A DNA stretch of 64,000 bases from contig NZ_CH724160.1 of NCBI RefSeq assembly GCF_000153045.1, positions 62,001 to 126,000 on the forward strand, written 5' to 3'. This document shows, piece by piece, positions 59,957 to 64,000 of the stretch (positions are counted from its first letter, which is position 1; every line of letters begins with the position of its first letter). The stretch is from Synechococcus sp. WH 5701 (GTDB lineage: Bacteria; Cyanobacteriota; Cyanobacteriia; PCC-6307; Cyanobiaceae). The translations under genes were made by a program, and so were the position numbers. The notes beneath the pieces were generated by a model. The model ran no database searches. It had not been told where the DNA came from and saw nothing but the letters and a program-made list of their open reading frames with translations.

Positions 59957-61576
59957 TCAGCGCACCGCTGTGGCCAGGGCCTTGCGGCCCTCCACCGGCG
60001 CATGCAGCGCCTCCTCCAACGGCGCGATGCCGTAGTCGCGCTCGAGCAGCGCCATCACCGTGCGGCCGAAATCGCCCGGGTTGGTCTCGAAGGCCTCCAG
60101 GCAGATCCGGCCGAACACACTGCCCATCGGCTCGGGGTTCCAGAGCAGCTTGCGGGCCGTCCAGGGCATCATGCTCATCGGGTTGTAGCCCGGCTCGATC
60201 AACCCCTGGTCGAAGCCGTATTGCTCAAGGTGGGTGTGGGGCTGCAGGCCGATGAAGAAGATGGCGGGCTCCACCTTGTCGGCCCCGAAGATGCGCTCCA
60301 GTTCGCGGTGATAGGCCACGGTCTGGCGGATCGTTTCGGGCCGCTCGTCGATCACGTTGAACGAGTAGTTCACCGACACGTGCTCGCGGAAGCCGGCTCG
60401 GGCCAGCAGACGGCAGTTCTCGAGCACGGTGCGCAGGTTGTAGCCCATGCGCATCTTGCGCACCAGCTCCTGGCTGCCGGAGGTGATGCCGATCTCGAAG
60501 TAGTCCATGCCCGTTTCCACCATCAGCTCGGCCAGCTCGGCGTCGAGGTTGTCGGCGCGGATGTAGGCCGCCCAGCGGATGTCGTCCATGCCGGCCGCCA
60601 GGATTGCCCGCAGCAGCTGTTTGGCGTCTTCGATGTAGCGGCGGGCCGGAATGAACTGGGCATCGGTGAACCAGAAGCCGCGCACGCCCCGGTCGTAGAG
60701 CTGGCGCATCTCCGCCACCACCTCCTCCACCGGATTCACCCGCACCGCCTTGCCTTCCACCACGGTGTACACGCAGTAGCAGCAGTTGTGGGGACAGCCG
60801 CGCTTGGTCTGCACGCCCACGTAGAAGTCGCCGCCATCGAGATACCAGTCGAGCTGGGGCCAGATCGAGGCGATGTAGGTGTAATCACAGGCGGTTTTGA
60901 TCACCCCCTCGGGCTGCTCATGGATCAGCCCCTGCCGCGGCGGCTCCCCCACCACGTAGCAGCGCTCGGAAGCCAGGGAGCGGCCACTGATCAGCTTCTC
61001 CAGCAGCGGCTCCCCCTCCCCCACTGACACCACCGTGCCTGCGGGCAGGCTCTTACCCAGCTGCTCGTAGAACACACTCACCGCCCCGCCGCCGATCACC
61101 ACCCGCGCCGCCGAATGGAAGCGACGGGCCCGGCGCAGGCCGCGGCGCACCAAGCGCAGATTGCGCCAGAGCTCGCCATAAAAAGCCCCCATCAGGCGCA
61201 GGCCGCCGAAGGCACCGCGCAGGCGATGCAACGGATTGGGGGCATAGAACACCTCGAAGGAGTTCTGCAGAGGGTTGCCGCCACGACCGTCCACCGGCGC
61301 GTAGATCTGAATGTCGCGCCAGGAGAACACCAGCAGGCTGGGGCGGAAGGCCTCGATCGTGGCCAGCAGCACCCGCTCCACATCCAGCAGGGGCAGGGCG
61401 GCTAAATCGAGAATGCGCTGGGGCAAGCCCGGAAAGCGCTTGTGCAGATGATCGGCCAGATACACCGGACCGATCGGGAAGATCGGATTACATGGCAGAC
61501 GGATCAGCAGCACCCGCTCAGCGCTGGCACCGCAGGCGGGCCGATTCGGTTCCAACTGCTGCTCCGGCCGCGCCAT
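59957..61576 (-). CDS. B12-binding-domain radical SAM protein
   Basis: A 539-residue protein with an N-terminal cobalamin-binding-type region (VLLIRLPCNPIFPIGPVYLADHL; ARVVIGGGAVSVFYE) and a radical SAM core. TKRGCPHNCCYC gives the C-x3-C-x2-C ligands at about 261, 265 and 268, followed by GFWFTDAQFIPARRYIEDA and YFEIGITSGSQELV. It resembles the BchE/P-methylase-like branch; the substrate is unknown. ATG 61576 is preferred over the frame extension to 61687. It is divergent from psbA, 252 bases away. Confidence 0.82.
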   Translation of the reverse strand: MARPEQQLEPNRPACGASAERVLLIRLPCNPIFPIGPVYLADHLHKRFPGLPQRILDLAALPLLDVERVLLATIEAFRPSLLVFSWRDIQIYAPVDGRGGNPLQNSFEVFYAPNPLHRLRGAFGGLRLMGAFYGELWRNLRLVRRGLRRARRFHSAARVVIGGGAVSVFYEQLGKSLPAGTVVSVGEGEPLLEKLISGRSLASERCYVVGEPPRQGLIHEQPEGVIKTACDYTYIASIWPQLDWYLDGGDFYVGVQTKRGCPHNCCYCVYTVVEGKAVRVNPVEEVVAEMRQLYDRGVRGFWFTDAQFIPARRYIEDAKQLLRAILAAGMDDIRWAAYIRADNLDAELAELMVETGMDYFEIGITSGSQELVRKMRMGYNLRTVLENCRLLARAGFREHVSVNYSFNVIDERPETIRQTVAYHRELERIFGADKVEPAIFFIGLQPHTHLEQYGFDQGLIEPGYNPMSMMPWTARKLLWNPEPMGSVFGRICLEAFETNPGDFGRTVMALLERDYGIAPLEEALHAPVEGRKALATAVR

Positions 61577-61698
61577 GAGCTCCCTCTGGCCAGGCCGGAC
61601 GCTAACAAGCGTGACGGAAGGCCAGTGGGCCGCAGTGGTCGGCTTCAAGCGCAGCAGCGGCGGCCAGGTCGCCCCAACCCGGAGCAAACCTTAAGCGC

Positions 61699-61728
61699 TT
61701 CACACATCCCGCAACGTCCTGTTACATT
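61699..61728 (+). promoter_or_regulatory. psbA: candidate psbA promoter
   Basis: TTCACA (61699-61704) and TACATT (61723-61728) are separated by 18 bases and resemble a sigma-70-type promoter. Transcription from here would give a leader of about 95 bases. No clear Shine-Dalgarno is seen just before the psbA ATG, which is common for psbA. Confidence 0.5.
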
Positions 61729-61828
61729 TGAGTGAGGCGAAGGGCTTTCGGGCCCACCGGACGGGTTTCCCGCTCCGAATTTTTGTCCTACCTAACCGAC
61801 CCCTTCGGGGGCCACTACCCACGCTCTC

Positions 61829-62908
61829 ATGACCACCACCCTTCAGCAGCGCCAAGGCGCGTCTGCCTGGAGCCAGTTCTGCGAGTGGGTCACCTCCACC
61901 AACAACCGTCTCTACGTCGGTTGGTTCGGTGTGCTGATGATCCCCACCCTGCTGGCTGCCACGATCTGCTTCATCGTGGCCTTCGTCGCTGCTCCTCCCG
62001 TCGACATCGACGGCATCCGTGAGCCTGTCGCCGGCTCCCTGCTTTACGGCAACAACATCATCTCCGGTGCTGTTGTTCCTTCCAGCAACGCCATCGGCCT
62101 GCACTTCTACCCGATCTGGGAAGCCGCCAGCCTCGACGAGTGGCTGTACAACGGCGGTCCCTACCAGCTGGTGATCTTCCACTTCCTGATCGGCATTTTC
62201 TGCTACATGGGCCGCGAGTGGGAACTCTCCTACCGCCTCGGCATGCGTCCCTGGATCTGCGTGGCCTACAGCGCCCCTGTGGCCGCTGCCTCGGCTGTGT
62301 TCCTGATCTATCCCTTCGGTCAGGGTTCCTTCTCCGACGGCATGCCCCTCGGCATCTCCGGCACCTTCAACTTCATGCTGGTGTTCCAGGCTGAGCACAA
62401 CATCCTGATGCACCCCTTCCACATGCTGGGTGTGGCGGGTGTGTTCGGTGGCTCCCTGTTCTCCGCCATGCACGGTTCGCTGGTGACCTCCTCGCTGGTG
62501 CGTGAAACCACCGAGAGCGAGAGCCAGAACTACGGCTACAAGTTCGGCCAGGAAGAGGAGACCTACAACATCGTGGCTGCCCACGGTTACTTCGGTCGCC
62601 TGATCTTCCAATACGCCTCGTTCAACAACAGCCGCAGCCTGCACTTCTTCCTGGCTGCCTGGCCCGTGGTCGGCATCTGGTTCACCGCCCTTGGCGTGAG
62701 CACGATGGCCTTCAACCTGAACGGCTTCAACTTCAACCAGTCGATCCTCGACGGCCAGGGCCGCGTGATCAACACCTGGGCTGATGTGCTGAACCGCGCT
62801 GGTCTGGGCATGGAAGTGATGCACGAGCGCAACGCGCACAACTTCCCGCTGGACCTGGCTTCTGCTGAAGCCACTCCCGTGGCGCTGACCGCCCCCGCGA
62901 TCGGCTGA
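61829..62908 (+). CDS. psbA: photosystem II D1 protein
   Basis: A complete 359-residue D1 reaction-centre protein. Residue 130 is Glu ([10 protein letters not shown]), the state of the high-light D1:2 form rather than Gln130 of D1:1. The C-terminal extension after Ala344 (15 residues, [15 protein letters not shown]) is removed by CtpA so that Ala344 can bind the manganese cluster. Its codon bias is strong, as in highly expressed genes. An extended hairpin and an intrinsic terminator follow. Only one psbA copy is in the window. Confidence 0.98.
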   Translation: MTTTLQQRQGASAWSQFCEWVTSTNNRLYVGWFGVLMIPTLLAATICFIVAFVAAPPVDIDGIREPVAGSLLYGNNIISGAVVPSSNAIGLHFYPIWEAASLDEWLYNGGPYQLVIFHFLIGIFCYMGREWELSYRLGMRPWICVAYSAPVAAASAVFLIYPFGQGSFSDGMPLGISGTFNFMLVFQAEHNILMHPFHMLGVAGVFGGSLFSAMHGSLVTSSLVRETTESESQNYGYKFGQEEETYNIVAAHGYFGRLIFQYASFNNSRSLHFFLAAWPVVGIWFTALGVSTMAFNLNGFNFNQSILDGQGRVINTWADVLNRAGLGMEVMHERNAHNFPLDLASAEATPVALTAPAIG

Positions 62909-62946
62909 TGCATCCGGTGGGTCCCATGGGCTCACCACCTGCATCA
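62906..62946 (+). other. extended stem-loop at the psbA 3' end
   Basis: TGATGCA, beginning at the psbA stop codon, pairs with TGCATCA, and inside it GGTGG pairs with CCACC across a three-base bulge; the loop contains CCCATGGG. It lies directly before the intrinsic terminator and may stabilise the 3' end of the psbA mRNA. Confidence 0.5.
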
Positions 62947-62956
62947 AGAGCATGAA

Positions 62957-62984
62957 AAGCCCCTGCTTCGGCAGGGGCTTTTTT
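62957..62984 (+). terminator. intrinsic terminator of psbA
   Basis: AAGCCCCTGC and GCAGGGGCTT form a ten-pair stem with a stable TTCG tetraloop, followed by a T-run (62979-62984). Confidence 0.93.
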
Positions 62985-63100
62985 GTTGACGATCGAGGGA
63001 TCGTCAGCCAGCAAAGTCACATCCCAGGCAAGGCGGCGGGCCGGTGCCAGGCTCCTGATCAAGATCCACCGACCCTGCTCCCCACTCGCACTCGACCCCC

Positions 63101-63958
63101 ATGTTCGTCGCGCTGACCCTGTTCACGATCATGTTTGCCCTGGGGCTGGGCCTGCGCAGCGACGCCATCGCCGGGCTGCGCCAGAAGCCCTTTCTGATCG
63201 CTCGGGTTCTAGTAGGCTCCTGCCTGCTGGTGCCCTTGCTGGCCCTGCTGCTGCTGATGCTGCCCCTGAGCGCATCGCTTTCGGGTCCGGCCCGGCTGGC
63301 GATCGCCCTGATGGCGCTCTGCCCCAGCGCCCCGATGATCCTGCGCAAGGCGGGCAAGAAGGGCGGGGACACCGAGCTGGCAGCCCTGCTGCAGGTGGGG
63401 GCTGCGCTGGTGGCCATCGTCTCGATTCCGTTCATGGCGGATGTGTTCCGGGCTGCCTTCGGAGTCCAGAACTGGGACATCGGTCCGAAGGAAGTGGCGC
63501 TGCAGGTGGGCCGAACCCAGGTGCTGCCCCTGCTGCTGGGGTTGCTGGTGCGCCGCTGGCTGCCAGGCCTGACCAAGACCGTGGAGGTTCCCTTGAACAA
63601 ACTGGCCAATGGGCTGCTGCTGGTGCTGATCGGTGGCGTGGTGGTCACCACCGGTCCGCTGCTGATTCCCTTCGTGGGCGCCAACTGGCTGGCGCTCGGC
63701 TTCATTGGCGTGCTGGTGCTGCTCTGCCTGGGCGTGGGCTATCTCCTGACTCCCACCAGTGCCAGCCATGAACGCCTCACCGTCTCGCTGGTGACCTCCA
63801 TGCGCAATCCCGGCCTGGCGCTGCTGTTCGCCAGCACCTATGCCCGTGACTTGCCTGGGGTGAAGATCGCCGTGGTGGCCTATCTGGTGGTCACCGTGCT
63901 GCTCTCGATCCCCGTGCTGAAGCTCATCGGCAGGTCCCCTACGCTCGCGTCAGCGTGA
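63101..63958 (+). CDS. bile acid:sodium symporter family transporter
   Basis: A 285-residue protein with about nine hydrophobic helices of the BASS/SBF family. RLAIALMALCPSAPMILRKAGKKGGDTELAALLQVGAAL and SHERLTVSLVTSMRNPGLALLFAST carry the crossing-helix regions that bind sodium and substrate. The bicarbonate transporter SbtA and the pyruvate carrier BASS2 are in different families or branches, so the substrate is open. It is preceded by a 116-base gap after the psbA terminator and followed eight bases later by aroC. Confidence 0.75.
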   Translation: MFVALTLFTIMFALGLGLRSDAIAGLRQKPFLIARVLVGSCLLVPLLALLLLMLPLSASLSGPARLAIALMALCPSAPMILRKAGKKGGDTELAALLQVGAALVAIVSIPFMADVFRAAFGVQNWDIGPKEVALQVGRTQVLPLLLGLLVRRWLPGLTKTVEVPLNKLANGLLLVLIGGVVVTTGPLLIPFVGANWLALGFIGVLVLLCLGVGYLLTPTSASHERLTVSLVTSMRNPGLALLFASTYARDLPGVKIAVVAYLVVTVLLSIPVLKLIGRSPTLASA

Positions 63959-63965
63959 CGCAGCC

Positions 63966-64000
63966 ATGGGCAGCAGCTTCGGCGACCAGTTTCGGATACA
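63966..64000 (+). CDS. aroC: chorismate synthase, first codons only
   Basis: ATG 63966 is followed by MGSSFGDQFRI up to the window edge. This is the usual N-terminus of cyanobacterial chorismate synthase, the last shikimate-pathway enzyme. Only 11 codons are visible. psbA and aroC are neighbours in some marine picocyanobacteria, which supports the call; here a BASS-family gene lies between them. Confidence 0.65.
   Translation, partial: MGSSFGDQFRI

Overview
This 64 kb window is a gene-dense, high-GC stretch of a cyanobacterial chromosome, most likely a picocyanobacterium of the Synechococcus/Cyanobium type. The evidence is a complete psbA (photosystem II D1), chlM, crtB and crtP, a full set of cyanobacterial NDH-1 genes (ndhA, I, G, E, M, F, D), ycf34, a LysR regulator of the RbcR type, a large glutamate synthase of the ferredoxin-dependent type and an RNase E with the cyanobacterial arginine-rich tail. 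No rRNA, tRNA, CRISPR array, insertion sequence or prophage was seen. Almost all intergenic gaps are under 300 bases and several convergent gene pairs overlap at their 3' ends.

Layout. 1-2.4 kb: YdcF-like protein (cut by the window edge), tsaB and ycf34 on the minus strand, with the CCA-adding enzyme divergent. 2.6-7.6 kb: RRM protein, alpha/beta hydrolase, crtP-crtB (phytoene desaturase and synthase), ndhM and a DUF3172 membrane protein. 7.6-13.4 kb: rbcR, an NnrU/Z-ISO family protein, ndhF and ndhD. 13.5-17.4 kb: LapA-like protein, scpA, a sugar-phosphate nucleotidyltransferase, metF and a small LuxR-type regulator resembling PedR. 17.4-23.3 kb, all minus: gltA, ndhA-ndhI-ndhG-ndhE, nadK, a CYTH protein and a small unknown. 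23.4-29.9 kb: sixA, DUF3352 protein, rhodanese, hrcA, an Anbu proteasome-type protease, trpB and a SUI1 protein. 29.9-35.8 kb: cysC, an AI-2E family permease, a membrane glycosyltransferase-like protein, purE, nagA and chlM. 35.8-42.8 kb: glutamate synthase, a secreted phosphodiester glycosidase and an IscA-like protein. 42.9-47.8 kb: the translation block rpsL-rpsG-fusA-tuf-rpsJ, closed by an intrinsic terminator. 47.9-53.7 kb: Lon-N-domain protein, an MPBQ/MSBQ methyltransferase, pheA, DUF1997 protein, rnhB and rne. 54-64 kb: a fused radical SAM protein, dapL, a pseudogene patch, clpS, a CPBP protease, a second B12-type radical SAM protein, psbA with its terminator, a bile-acid:sodium symporter family transporter and the first codons of aroC.

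Functionally the window combines photosynthetic electron transport (NDH-1, D1, carotenoid, chlorophyll and quinone/tocopherol steps) with carbon, nitrogen, sulfur and amino-acid metabolism (gltA, glutamate synthase, cysC, trpB, pheA, aroC, dapL, metF) and the translation core. It is mostly conserved housekeeping sequence. The most unusual part is 57.94-58.69 kb, where three decayed genes lie side by side: an MNT nucleotidyltransferase and a HEPN protein (remains of a HEPN-MNT toxin-antitoxin pair), and the first codons of a C39-peptidase ABC exporter ending just after an 11-base G/C homopolymer. I did not find a convincing new multi-gene system. The observations most worth checking are that relic patch, the Anbu gene, the hairpins between tuf and rpsJ, and the structured RNA ends of rne and psbA.
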